A stretch of 64,000 nucleotides of DNA from positions 726,524 to 790,523 of the forward strand of contig NZ_LT717699.1 in assembly GCF_900157385.1 (NCBI RefSeq), read 5' to 3'. Of the stretch, positions 34,814 to 42,949 are shown in pieces; within the stretch, counting starts at the first letter, position 1; every line of letters begins with the position of its first letter. Below the pieces are notes generated by a model. That model saw only the letters and a program-made list of their open reading frames with translations. It was not told the origin of the DNA and ran no database searches. The translations under genes and the position numbers were made by a program. This stretch comes from Mycobacterium terramassiliense (GTDB lineage Bacteria > Actinomycetota > Actinomycetes > Mycobacteriales > Mycobacteriaceae).

Positions 34814-35784
34814 ATGCCCTCACTGCCATCGCGTACCACCGTTTCGCTCACCAGATAGGCCGGCCGGTCCATCGTGCGGAAGTGCATACGAGCGAGGTAC
34901 TCGCCAATGATCCCCAGCGCAAAAAGCTGCGCCCCAGAGAAGATCGAGATGATCGACGCCAGGAATGTGAAACCTGGCACAGCGCCAACAATCAGGTAGG
35001 CAGCACCAACATAGGCAAGGATCACGACGCCGAACAACACGAGGCCGAAGCCGATGAAGCTGGAGATCTGGAGCGGCAGCGTACTGAACCCTGTCATCAA
35101 ATTAACGGCGTGGCGAACGAGGCGGGGAATCGAGTAGCCACTGACGCCGGCGGAGCGCGGCTCGTGCCGAACCTTGACGACGGCGAATCGAGAGGTCGTC
35201 CAGTTCAGCAGTACATCGATGAAGACGTTCGGGCTGCGGTAGTCGCTAAAGCCGTCTCGCAATCGGGTACGAAAGGCGCGGAAGGCCGAGACGTTACGCG
35301 CCGTTTCGGCGCCCATAGCGCTGGCTAACGCCAATTTCGTCAGGCGTGAGGCGGCGTCGCGCAACAGCCCGTGCTGCTCATGCTGCGGCGCGCCGTACAC
35401 GACGTCGACATCGGGTCCAAGCGCCGCAAGAAGCGATGCAATCTCACCCACCGGATGCTGCAGGTCGTCATCCATCGTCACGATCACGTCGTAGCGCGCG
35501 GCGCGTATGCCGCACAGCAGGGCGTTGTGCTGACCATAGTTGCGACTCATGCGGATGCCCCGTACGCGTGCGTCCGCCGCGGCCAGTTCCGTGATGATGG
35601 ACCACGATTCGTCGCCGCCGCAATCCTCGACGAAAATGATCTCGAACGTCGCCGCGACCTGCGGCATCGTAATGCTCAATTGGGAGTACAGGTCCCGCAG
35701 CGTCAACGCTGCGCGATAGACCGGTATAACGACACTTACCAGGGGCCCGGTGGCCGGCGCCGGTGAGGGCGGCACGGTAGTCAT
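34807..35784 (-). CDS. GT2 polyprenyl-phosphate sugar transferase, GtrB/ArnC-like
   Basis: This 325-residue GT-A enzyme has SVVIPVYRAALTLRDLYSQL, the DXD-type motif MDDDLQHPVGEI (about 103), RNVSAFRAFR, and two C-terminal membrane helices (about 230-300). This is the layout of GtrB and ArnC, which put a sugar on undecaprenyl or decaprenyl phosphate at the cytoplasmic face. GtrA and GT-C-like genes in the same operon complete a Gtr-type set. ATG overlaps the membrane-protein stop by 4 bp. Confidence 0.88.
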   Translation of the reverse strand: MTTVPPSPAPATGPLVSVVIPVYRAALTLRDLYSQLSITMPQVAATFEIIFVEDCGGDESWSIITELAAADARVRGIRMSRNYGQHNALLCGIRAARYDVIVTMDDDLQHPVGEIASLLAALGPDVDVVYGAPQHEQHGLLRDAASRLTKLALASAMGAETARNVSAFRAFRTRLRDGFSDYRSPNVFIDVLLNWTTSRFAVVKVRHEPRSAGVSGYSIPRLVRHAVNLMTGFSTLPLQISSFIGFGLVLFGVVILAYVGAAYLIVGAVPGFTFLASIISIFSGAQLFALGIIGEYLARMHFRTMDRPAYLVSETVVRDGSEGMC

Positions 35785-37703
35785 GGCCCGCTGTCCCCAC
35801 GTTCGTGCTTAAGGACCTCGTAGTCGCCGAACTTTGCAATCGGTACAAAGTCATGGTGCAGGTAGCGCACCAAGGGGCTCGGCGGGATTGCAGCGGCAGT
35901 ACCCCACCACTGGGCAAGGTCGATGTTTTCGACCGTGCAGAGACCGTCGATCGAGTGGATCGTTTCGATCATCTGCTGCTGGTGCGCATCGTCCACCAGC
36001 GCGATCAGTTCCGGCTCCTTAAAGTCAGTTGGCGGCTGCTGGTGTGTCCAAACGTAAAAGCTGTTCATCCCCGGCAGGGTCATGAACGCCGTGCAATGTT
36101 GATCGATCACGGCGACGATTGCGCGATAGTTCGCCGCTTCTTCGGCGCTGACGTGGACATCTTTGGCGCCGGGCAGTCCCAGCGGTACTGAGCTGTTGTA
36201 GGCGGCTCGCGCCTGGCCGAGCCCTTGGTTGAGATGAATGCCGACGAGGACGACTAGGGCCGCGAGCGCCGCGGTGGTGCCGATCAGAAGGGGTACGCGC
36301 CGCACGCTGTCGTCGCGTCGGTCGACGGCAATCCACCGGGCCCCGTTTGCGATGCAGATCGCCCCGACCGGGATTAACAGGAAGGTTGCCCAATACAGCT
36401 GGCTGCCCGCTACCGGGTACGCGTGCATTGTCTGTAAGACCGCCACTGGCGGTAGTAGTAGCCGAGCGAACTGGGTCTCGTCGTCCGGCGTTCGGGGTGG
36501 TTGAATCAGCGCCACCCAGGCAAAGGGAAGGAGGACCCAACGGAAATACACCGGAACAATTTGTGTCGACGCTGGCGTGAATTGCGTAATCGACGTGATC
36601 ACGGCGAACGCCATAGAAAGGCCGATGAGGATGCTGAGCGTCGCCAAGACCCTGGTCCAATTCCGGCTTGGACGAGTTTCACGGTTGCGAGCGACGTACC
36701 AGTAACCGAGCGCGCCAACCAGAGGAAGCAGGTCAAAGACATAGGTCGAGCTGGGCAGTACTAAAGGCACCGGCGGGCGCACACCAATAAAGCGCATCGG
36801 CAAAGCGACGATCGCCTCGAAGAGCCCGAACGGGCTAGTTCCGCGGGCGACCGTCGCCAAAAGGATGGTTAGACCCACGACGAGAATTCCGCCGGCGAGC
36901 CATAACAGTTCCTTGGAGTCACGACGATCGAAGTGGCGTGCTCTCAACGCCACCACAACGGCAAGCGCGGCCACGGAAACGTGGACTGCGTAGTGGCGAC
37001 CCCAGGGTTCGCCCACCTTCGAGCTCATCACCACGAGCGGTAGCGCGACGAAGCCGACCTCGACTATCGGCCGCAGCCAGCGAAACCGGGCAAGGGCCGG
37101 GTAACACACCGCGCAAATCAAAACCACGGCGGCAAGAGCGAAGATGCCGACATTGATCTTGACGAGGATTATGGCCATCACGGAGGCGCCGAGCAGAGCC
37201 ATCGGGATCGGCGACACGCGATTGCGGACAAAACAGGAGGAGGCGACGATCACTGAGAGCAGTAGCACGATGATGCCGCCCGGATGCATCGGCTCGTTTG
37301 CGAGGCTGAAAAGCGCCTCGAAGGTGCTCAGCTGGGCGGCCAGGCCCAGGACCATGCTGCCGGTCATGCGCCAAGTGGAGAGCCCGATGAGCAGGCTCGA
37401 CAGCACCCAGACGGCCATGGTCGCCACGCGCCCGCCGTCGTGGTCGATCGGGGTTCCCAAAGCGGAGAAGACCGCGCCCCAGAACTCATAGTGGAAGGGG
37501 CCGTAGCCGTTGAAGACGTCGTAGAACCAGCCGTGGCCGAGAAACGACCTCAGCGAGACCAGCATGTAGCCCTCGTCGTCGTATCTCTGGAAGCCGGTGA
37601 AGATCCGGTACCGAGCGATCTGGTAGGTGATCACCGTCGTCACTGCAAATATCAGAACGCCGAGGCCGAGTCGAACGCCGCGAGTTCGGGACAGCGTGCT
37701 CAT
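35781..37703 (-). CDS. polytopic membrane protein, probable GT-C glycosyltransferase
   Basis: This 640-residue protein has about eleven helices and a C-terminal soluble part of about 140 residues. The first extracytoplasmic loop reads FQRYDDEGYMLVSLRSFLGH, with an acidic DDE cluster typical of the catalytic loop of GT-C enzymes (ArnT/PMT type), followed by YDVFNGYGPFHYEF. GT-C enzymes use polyprenyl-phosphate sugars outside the membrane. The acceptor is unknown and is inferred to be the locus glycolipid. It is coupled by 4-bp overlaps on both sides. Confidence 0.75.
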   Translation of the reverse strand: MSTLSRTRGVRLGLGVLIFAVTTVITYQIARYRIFTGFQRYDDEGYMLVSLRSFLGHGWFYDVFNGYGPFHYEFWGAVFSALGTPIDHDGGRVATMAVWVLSSLLIGLSTWRMTGSMVLGLAAQLSTFEALFSLANEPMHPGGIIVLLLSVIVASSCFVRNRVSPIPMALLGASVMAIILVKINVGIFALAAVVLICAVCYPALARFRWLRPIVEVGFVALPLVVMSSKVGEPWGRHYAVHVSVAALAVVVALRARHFDRRDSKELLWLAGGILVVGLTILLATVARGTSPFGLFEAIVALPMRFIGVRPPVPLVLPSSTYVFDLLPLVGALGYWYVARNRETRPSRNWTRVLATLSILIGLSMAFAVITSITQFTPASTQIVPVYFRWVLLPFAWVALIQPPRTPDDETQFARLLLPPVAVLQTMHAYPVAGSQLYWATFLLIPVGAICIANGARWIAVDRRDDSVRRVPLLIGTTAALAALVVLVGIHLNQGLGQARAAYNSSVPLGLPGAKDVHVSAEEAANYRAIVAVIDQHCTAFMTLPGMNSFYVWTHQQPPTDFKEPELIALVDDAHQQQMIETIHSIDGLCTVENIDLAQWWGTAAAIPPSPLVRYLHHDFVPIAKFGDYEVLKHERGDSGP

Positions 37704-38425
37704 CGACTACTTCCCGTTGTGACCCGGCCCCGACTGAGGGCGTAGAAATACCACTTGAGGTAGTGGGGCAGCCATTTCATCAAGCGGAACCGCGACTGGC
37801 CCGCAGTACGGTCGCGCCACGTCGACGGTACTTCGGTGACGCGGTGACCGGAGACATGCGCCTTGGCCGTGATCTCCAGCGAGTACTCGAACCCGCCCGA
37901 GCTTTCGATCGGAATGTCCCGAAGAACGGAGAGGCGGTAGGCGCGAAAGGCGTTCGTGCCATCGTGTGTCGGCAGGCCACCCAGCCAATAGAGCGTTACG
38001 CCGGCGACCCGCGAGATCGTTCGCTTCAGGATTGGCCCGCCGATCTGACGCCCGCCACGCATATAGCGCGAAGCGCACACGATGTCGTACCCCTCGTCGC
38101 GAATCAATCGGACCATGTCGTCGACGACCCGGAGGTCGTCCGACAAGTCCGCCATCGAGACGATCACGACATCCGAACGAGCCGCCTCGACGCCCGCGCG
38201 AATCGCGTTGATCACGCCTCGGCCGAGAGTATTGCGGACCAACTCAACCCCTGGGTAGCGCGGCGCGAGTTCGCGGACCACGGGCACGGTGTCGTCCTCG
38301 TCGAAGTCGTAGACGATCAGCACCCGTTTCGGGTGCGTCACCGTCGCGTACAGCTCGGCCAGCGCACTGCCGATGTTGGAGCCTTCGTTATAAACGGGGA
38401 CGATGAAGTCGACCTCGTCGGTCAT
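37700..38425 (-). CDS. GT2 family glycosyltransferase, dolichol-phosphate mannosyltransferase-like
   Basis: This 241-residue GT-A enzyme has VDFIVPVYNEGSNIGSALAE, the DXD-like VSMADLSDD, and GTNAFRAYR with the following FEYSLEI. It has no C-terminal helices, unlike the GT2 enzyme at 34807. Start ATG 38425 overlaps the methyltransferase TGA by 4 bp and aligns with family N-termini. The frame extends 74 codons upstream without homology. It probably makes a polyprenyl-phosphate sugar or transfers a sugar to a lipid-linked acceptor. Confidence 0.87.
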   Translation of the reverse strand: MTDEVDFIVPVYNEGSNIGSALAELYATVTHPKRVLIVYDFDEDDTVPVVRELAPRYPGVELVRNTLGRGVINAIRAGVEAARSDVVIVSMADLSDDLRVVDDMVRLIRDEGYDIVCASRYMRGGRQIGGPILKRTISRVAGVTLYWLGGLPTHDGTNAFRAYRLSVLRDIPIESSGGFEYSLEITAKAHVSGHRVTEVPSTWRDRTAGQSRFRLMKWLPHYLKWYFYALSRGRVTTGSSR

Positions 38426-39108
38426 TGAGGCCGCTCCGCGACCACGAGCATCTGTTTGCCCAGCAGATGCTGGGCCGGCCGGAAGCGCAGGTACAGCCGG
38501 ACGAGGAAGGCCCACTGCGGGAGGCGACTCTTGGTGGTGTACGGCAGAAACCGGGCGCGGCACTCGACGACTCGGAACCCGGCGACCTCGAGTGCCTCGG
38601 TCATGCCGCGCTCGCTCAGCGGCAGCGTGTGGTCGAAGAAATCCCAAAATGCTCCGCCCACGAGCCGCACGTTGGGCTGCATGACCATGATCCGCCCGCC
38701 GGGACGGAGCGCCGTACGAACGTTGGCGAGCACTTTGAGCAGCGCGTCAGGGCCGCGAAGGTGCTCAAAGACGTTGCTGGCGAACGCCAGATCGACCGTG
38801 CCCGCCTCGACGGCCTCCGTGAGACGCTCGAGCGGAAGCTGATATACCTCGACGCCCGGCGCGGCAAACCGCTTTGTGTCGGGGTTGAGGTCAACAGCGA
38901 TCCGGCGACGGGCCGAGACGTTGTTGACGAAGTCGCAGTAGCCGGCGCCCAGGTCGAGGACGCAGGCGTCGGTGGGCACGTAGCGCGAGAAGAACACCTC
39001 GCAGATGACGCGCCAGAGCCGCGCCTTCGACTCACGTTCGTCATCGTGAAACCGCGCTGCATACAACCGATCCAATTCCGCGTTGAGGTCGCCGTATGGT
39101 TCGGTCAT
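38422..39108 (-). CDS. SAM-dependent methyltransferase
   Basis: This 228-residue class I enzyme has motif I VLDLGAGYCDFVNNV, the acidic residue in IAVDLNPDT, and the post-motif LAFASNVFEHLRGPDALLKV. ATG 39108 shares its A with the stop of the epimerase gene (ATGA). Twelve more codons are open upstream. O-methylation of a sugar hydroxyl fits the locus, since mycobacterial surface glycans are rich in methylated sugars. The position methylated cannot be told. Confidence 0.85.
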   Translation of the reverse strand: MTEPYGDLNAELDRLYAARFHDDERESKARLWRVICEVFFSRYVPTDACVLDLGAGYCDFVNNVSARRRIAVDLNPDTKRFAAPGVEVYQLPLERLTEAVEAGTVDLAFASNVFEHLRGPDALLKVLANVRTALRPGGRIMVMQPNVRLVGGAFWDFFDHTLPLSERGMTEALEVAGFRVVECRARFLPYTTKSRLPQWAFLVRLYLRFRPAQHLLGKQMLVVAERPQ

Positions 39109-40127
39109 CAGATGCCGCCTAGCTCGATCTGGCTCTCGATCCACGGGATGATCTCGTCCAGTGCCTCATCAAGCGATGTCGTGGCTTTGAAACCGAGGAC
39201 GTCCATGGCCTTTTGGACCTCGGGCACCCGCTTCTGCACGTCGTAGGGGAACGGATCATCGCTCACGAGTCGCAGTGGGCTGTTGCTCTTGATCTTTCGC
39301 CACACCGCCTCGGCGAGCTCATGAACGGTCGTCGATGTCGCGGTCGAGAGATTGAAGTCCTCATTGCGCGCCAGGTCGGATTCGATGGCCAGGCGAATGC
39401 CACGGGCGAGGTCGCCGCCATAGGTGTAGTGCCGGACCTGGCTGCCATCGCCGAGGATGTGCAGCGGATCTTGGCCTTTGAGGACCTTCTGGACAAGGTC
39501 GGGGACGACGTGGCTCATCGCCAGCCGGACGTTGCCCGACATGATCTCGCGGTCACATAGGGCGCGTTTTTCGCCCACGCCGATGCAGTTGAATGGGCGG
39601 ACGATCGTGTAGGGGAGTTCATACTGCTCCCACGCGCCCTGGGCGAAGTATTCGGTGGCGAGCTTTTGGAACCCGTAGGTCGAGTGCGGCGGCGGGCACC
39701 GGCGCTGTTCGCCTTCTGGGGTGGGATAGGTAGACGTGCTCTCGTAGACCATCGACGACGAGACGACAGTGACCTTGCGCAGGCTGGCGTTGCGGTGCGC
39801 CCAGATCGCCGCGTCGAAGGTCGCCGCGGTGATCCGCTCGTTCTCCGAAAGCAGGTCGTAGGCCAGCTCATGAAAAAGCGAGATGCCGCCGATAATCGCC
39901 GCGCCGGCGACCAGATGGTCGCAGCCGGCGAGCAGCTCCTTCAGCAGCGCAACGTCTTTCGCGTCGCCTCGCACGCCCGTGTAGCTTGGGCTTTTGTCGA
40001 ACGCCCGCTCGACCGGCCCGTACTTGGAGTAGTTATCGAGGCCGATCACTTCGTAGCCGTGGTTGAGTAATTCTTCGATGAGGTAGCCGGCGATGAACCC
40101 CGCCGAACCTGTGACGAGAATCTTCAC
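39108..40127 (-). CDS. NAD-dependent epimerase/dehydratase
   Basis: This 339-residue extended SDR has the nucleotide loop ILVTGSAGFIAGYLI, catalytic SSSMVYES and YGFQK (Tyr about 151), and the region VRPFNCIGVGEKR. It should act on an NDP-sugar. GTG 40127 is chosen as start because it overlaps the preceding TGA by 4 bp and places the glycine loop at the usual distance. The frame opens 11 codons earlier. It is the second gene of the operon, following a UDP-sugar dehydrogenase. Confidence 0.87.
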   Translation of the reverse strand: MKILVTGSAGFIAGYLIEELLNHGYEVIGLDNYSKYGPVERAFDKSPSYTGVRGDAKDVALLKELLAGCDHLVAGAAIIGGISLFHELAYDLLSENERITAATFDAAIWAHRNASLRKVTVVSSSMVYESTSTYPTPEGEQRRCPPPHSTYGFQKLATEYFAQGAWEQYELPYTIVRPFNCIGVGEKRALCDREIMSGNVRLAMSHVVPDLVQKVLKGQDPLHILGDGSQVRHYTYGGDLARGIRLAIESDLARNEDFNLSTATSTTVHELAEAVWRKIKSNSPLRLVSDDPFPYDVQKRVPEVQKAMDVLGFKATTSLDEALDEIIPWIESQIELGGI

Positions 40128-41341
40128 GTCAGCTGCGCTCCCTTTCCGAAGAAGTTCCACACGTCGATGACGGGTTTGTCGTCCGGGACCGCCAGCGAGC
40201 GGTAGTCGCTATGGGGTGCGCCGAGCACGAGTACATCCGACCGCTCGAGCGCCTCATCGAGGGCGACGAACCGCGGGTCGCTCACGTACGGATCGGTGCA
40301 TACGACCGCGGCCGCCTCGTATTCGAGAATCTTGCGAAGTTTGTACGACAGCGATTCGCGCGAATCGTCGATGTCGCCCTTGTAGGCCATGCCGAGGATG
40401 CCAACCGTCAACTGCTGCAGCGGGTATCGCAGTTTCATGTGGTGCACCACGTAATCCGGAAGTCCCTCGTTGACCAGCATCGCCGCATGGCCGAGGGAGA
40501 ACCGCGACTCGGTCGCCGCCGCGAGCTGCATGGTGTCCTTGAATAGACACGGTCCGGCGGCGAACCCGCTCTTCGGTAATCCGGCCATCCTCGGATAATC
40601 GCGCGTGAGCGCGTCGTAGATCCGGTAGAAGTCCAGGCCGAAATCGGTTGCGATCATGAAGAACTGGTTGGCCGTCGCGAACTGGATGTAGCGCCAGACG
40701 TTGGCGAAGATCTTCGTCAGCTCGGCCTCGACCGGCTTCATGGGAACGATCGAGGGAGCGATGCGGCTGAACAGCTCGGTTGCCACTTTGCTCGCTTCGT
40801 CGTCGCAACCCGCGACGATTTGTGGTAAGTCGACGAGTTCGCGCATGGCCTGCCCCTGCGCGATCCTCTCGGGGCAAAAGGCGACATGGACGCGCCGCCC
40901 CGAGGCGCGCAACAGGGCATGAACCTTTTCGGTCGTTCCTGGATACAACGTGCTGCGAAGGATGAGGCACTGGCCATCGACCAGATACGGCATGATGTCG
41001 ACGAAAAAGCGATGGATTCTGTGGAACGTGGGGTTGAGGTGCTCGTCAACGGGCGTGCCGATAACCACGATGATTATGCGTGACCTAGAGATGAGCGTTG
41101 GGTCATTGTCGACGACCAGATCTCTGTTAATGACCTCGGCCAGCATGGGCTCGGCCTTTTCTTCCATGAAGGGCATTCGCCCGGCCCGGACCGTTTCGAC
41201 GGCGGTCGTGTCGATGTCATCGATCGCGACCCGCAGGTCGCGGTGCGCCATCGCGATTGCCAGCGGCAGGCCGACGTGCCCGCACCCGCCGACCACACAG
41301 ACATCGAACTCGAATTCCGGCGCTTCGATTGTTGACCCCAC
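40124..41341 (-). CDS. UDP-sugar 6-dehydrogenase family protein, first gene of the large operon
   Basis: This 405-residue enzyme of the UDP-glucose/GDP-mannose dehydrogenase (WecC/Ugd) family has VCVVGGCGHVGLPLA, the STLYPGTTEKV strand, AFCPERIAQGQ, the helix KIFANVWRYIQFATANQ and the catalytic cysteine in GPCLFKDT (about 265). It oxidises the C6 alcohol of an NDP-sugar to a uronate. I prefer GTG 41341, which follows a GAGG box. TTG 41359 would add six residues. A second family member lies at 42950-44365 with a different cysteine context. Confidence 0.88.
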   Translation of the reverse strand: MGSTIEAPEFEFDVCVVGGCGHVGLPLAIAMAHRDLRVAIDDIDTTAVETVRAGRMPFMEEKAEPMLAEVINRDLVVDNDPTLISRSRIIIVVIGTPVDEHLNPTFHRIHRFFVDIMPYLVDGQCLILRSTLYPGTTEKVHALLRASGRRVHVAFCPERIAQGQAMRELVDLPQIVAGCDDEASKVATELFSRIAPSIVPMKPVEAELTKIFANVWRYIQFATANQFFMIATDFGLDFYRIYDALTRDYPRMAGLPKSGFAAGPCLFKDTMQLAAATESRFSLGHAAMLVNEGLPDYVVHHMKLRYPLQQLTVGILGMAYKGDIDDSRESLSYKLRKILEYEAAAVVCTDPYVSDPRFVALDEALERSDVLVLGAPHSDYRSLAVPDDKPVIDVWNFFGKGAQLT

Positions 41342-41687
41342 GGAGTGGCCTCGTTTCAAGTCGGGCCCCCGGGTTTACTCGTCTCCCTGAGTGCGCAGCA
41401 TATATGTTGATGCCGGTCGCGTCTTTCCGGTTTTCGCAGATTTGGTCACAACGCCCGGTAAATAGACCGAGTCAAGTTATGGTCACTAACTGTGCCGGCC
41501 GGGCAGGCGCCAAGAATGTTGTAGCGCAGGCCGCGTCGGCCGATACCGTCGTCAAATCATTGAGCGTCACCCGCGAGCGCGCAGGCAGAGTGGCTAGCGA
41601 CAAGCTGTCGGGGAGTCGGTCGTCGCGATCGGCGTTGCAGTCGTGAAGACCACCTGAAAGAAGTGGCCGAACAGGTAGGGAATGCCT
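41342..41687. other. 346-bp upstream region of the large operon, no gene seen
   Basis: This separates the lipoprotein gene from the dehydrogenase gene, both on the minus strand. On the minus strand TATGCT (41397-41402) fits the -10 pattern 55 bp before the GTG at 41341. No clear -35 is present, and I see no coding region. Confidence 0.4.
41397..41402 (-). promoter_or_regulatory. candidate -10 box of the large minus-strand operon
   Basis: TATGCT on the minus strand matches the -10 hexamer of the two UGT promoter blocks. It would drive the thirteen coupled genes down to 28464. Confidence 0.35.
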
Positions 41688-42047
41688 TCACGCGGTGGGA
41701 GCCGTCTGCCAGCTTCCACAGTTTTGCGTCAAGAAGGCAGTGTCACTGGGGCGGATCTCGATCACCTGCGGATCGCTGGTGTTCTTGCTCTCGATTATGT
41801 CGTTTGTACTGAGGCTGCGTAGCCGCGCCCAATAACACATCGTCCCCCCGCCGTTGCGATACTTGCCCATCGGAATGTCAACACCGACAAGGTAAGTGCC
41901 GTCTTTGTCGATCGATGGCCGGTATATTCCCTGCGCGTCGATGACGGTATGGCGGGCCGCCGTTGGCGGCGGTGTAGCTGTTGTCTGCCTGGCGCTTCCG
42001 CATCCGGCGAGCAACAATACGAGAGCGGTTAACGCTAGGCGCATCAT
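41688..42047 (-). CDS. small predicted lipoprotein
   Basis: This 119-residue protein has a classical lipoprotein signal: basic start MMRLAL, a short hydrophobic run and the lipobox LLLAGC with Cys16. The mature part is Thr/Pro-rich at first and then a compact domain with DGTYLVGVDIPMGKYRNGG, MCYWARL and a C-terminal NCGSW, so two cysteines could pair. The DGTYLVG-DI-G-Y pattern is common in small secreted actinobacterial proteins of unknown role. It lies apart from the operon and has its own leaderless-type promoter. Confidence 0.8.
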   Translation of the reverse strand: MMRLALTALVLLLAGCGSARQTTATPPPTAARHTVIDAQGIYRPSIDKDGTYLVGVDIPMGKYRNGGGTMCYWARLRSLSTNDIIESKNTSDPQVIEIRPSDTAFLTQNCGSWQTAPTA

Positions 42048-42054
42048 GCGGTGG

Positions 42055-42060
42055 ATTGTA
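42055..42060 (-). promoter_or_regulatory. leaderless-type -10 box of the lipoprotein gene
   Basis: On the minus strand TACAAT lies 7 bases before the ATG at 42047. TTACGG 18 bases further upstream could be the -35. The spacing predicts a transcript starting at the start codon. Confidence 0.42.
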
Positions 42061-42214
42061 GATAATTGGGTGCCGCTGCCGTAACGCTACAAAAAAATGG
42101 CGCGCAACTATGGCTGCGCTGGCTGAACTGGATCGATTCCAGTGCAGTCGAATAGTCAGCGTCGTTTTTGTTCGACGAAGCAGCGAGCGATCCAGTCCGG
42201 TATGTTGGCCACTC

Positions 42215-42709
42215 ATGGCCCCCCGGCGTTTGGGTCGCACCGTGTCCATCCGCACCGATGAGACGTACAAAAAACTGCGATACGCCGCCGTGTCGGTGGT
42301 TTTCGTCCCAATCGGCCAGATTCTGATCCAAATCTTGGGCCTATGGCTTCACAACTACACCGCCGCGTCGTTGCTGCAGGCCGCGGTCATCACAGCGCCC
42401 AACTTCTTCGCCAACAAGCATTTCGTCTGGCGGGTCACGTCTCGTGAGAACGTGCGCAGCCAGGTGCTCGTATTCTGGGTAGCCGTGATGCTGGGCGTCG
42501 CGCTGGCCACGCTCTTCACCCACCTCGCCGAGATTGCGACGGTGCACCGGGCAGGCCTCATTCGTGGCACGGCAGTGCTCGCTGCCCAACTGCTGGGCTT
42601 GGGGATCGTCTGGGTGGGCCGCTTTCTCATCTTGGACCGATGGCTGTTCAAGCTCGCTGGCGACACGCCTGAACACGCCGACGACGTCGTCGGCGAGCTC
42701 CCTATCTAA
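42215..42709 (+). CDS. GtrA-family membrane protein, second copy
   Basis: This 164-residue protein has four helices with the GtrA words APNFFANKHFVW after helix 2 and VGRFLILDRWLF at the end. ATG 42215 is chosen because the first 35 codons of the longer frame (from 42110) show no GtrA similarity. It differs strongly from the GtrA at 31587. It is the only gene between the lipoprotein and the dehydrogenase operon and is likely to flip a lipid-linked sugar. Confidence 0.8.
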   Translation: MAPRRLGRTVSIRTDETYKKLRYAAVSVVFVPIGQILIQILGLWLHNYTAASLLQAAVITAPNFFANKHFVWRVTSRENVRSQVLVFWVAVMLGVALATLFTHLAEIATVHRAGLIRGTAVLAAQLLGLGIVWVGRFLILDRWLFKLAGDTPEHADDVVGELPI

Positions 42710-42797
42710 GGCTCCCTTTCAAATCTGTCCGAGCCGGCCCCAGCAAGGGTCCCTGCGATCGCAGCTCAACGTCGGACCGTCAACCCGATCTCAACGG

Positions 42798-42809
42798 CCG
42801 AACGTTCGG
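42798..42809. promoter_or_regulatory. 12-bp perfect palindrome upstream of the second dehydrogenase
   Basis: CCGAACGTTCGG is its own reverse complement and lies in the 240-bp gap after gtrA. About 20 bp on, GGTCCG (42818-42823) and CGGACC (42837-42842) form a further stem that may terminate gtrA transcription. A regulator site is possible. Confidence 0.3.
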
Positions 42810-42882
42810 GCCGAGAAGGTCCGCACGGCCCACAAGCGGACCGTGGGGCGGCTCGACCGAGACTTCCGGATTAAGGAGCCTA

Positions 42883-42901
42883 TTGCACGGGTGTTGGATT
42901 A
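42883..42901 (+). promoter_or_regulatory. TTGNACRGGTGT motif upstream of the second dehydrogenase
   Basis: TTGCACGGGTGTTGGATTA resembles the acyltransferase and PE_PGRS upstream elements. The preceding bases TA are also shared with the PE_PGRS copy. TAGACT at 42900-42905 could be the -10 box. The ATG at 42950 lies 48 bp downstream. Confidence 0.35.
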
Positions 42902-42949
42902 GACTGCCGGACGGGTTAGCGGGGCGGGAGGTCGCCGCTGTCCCTATGA

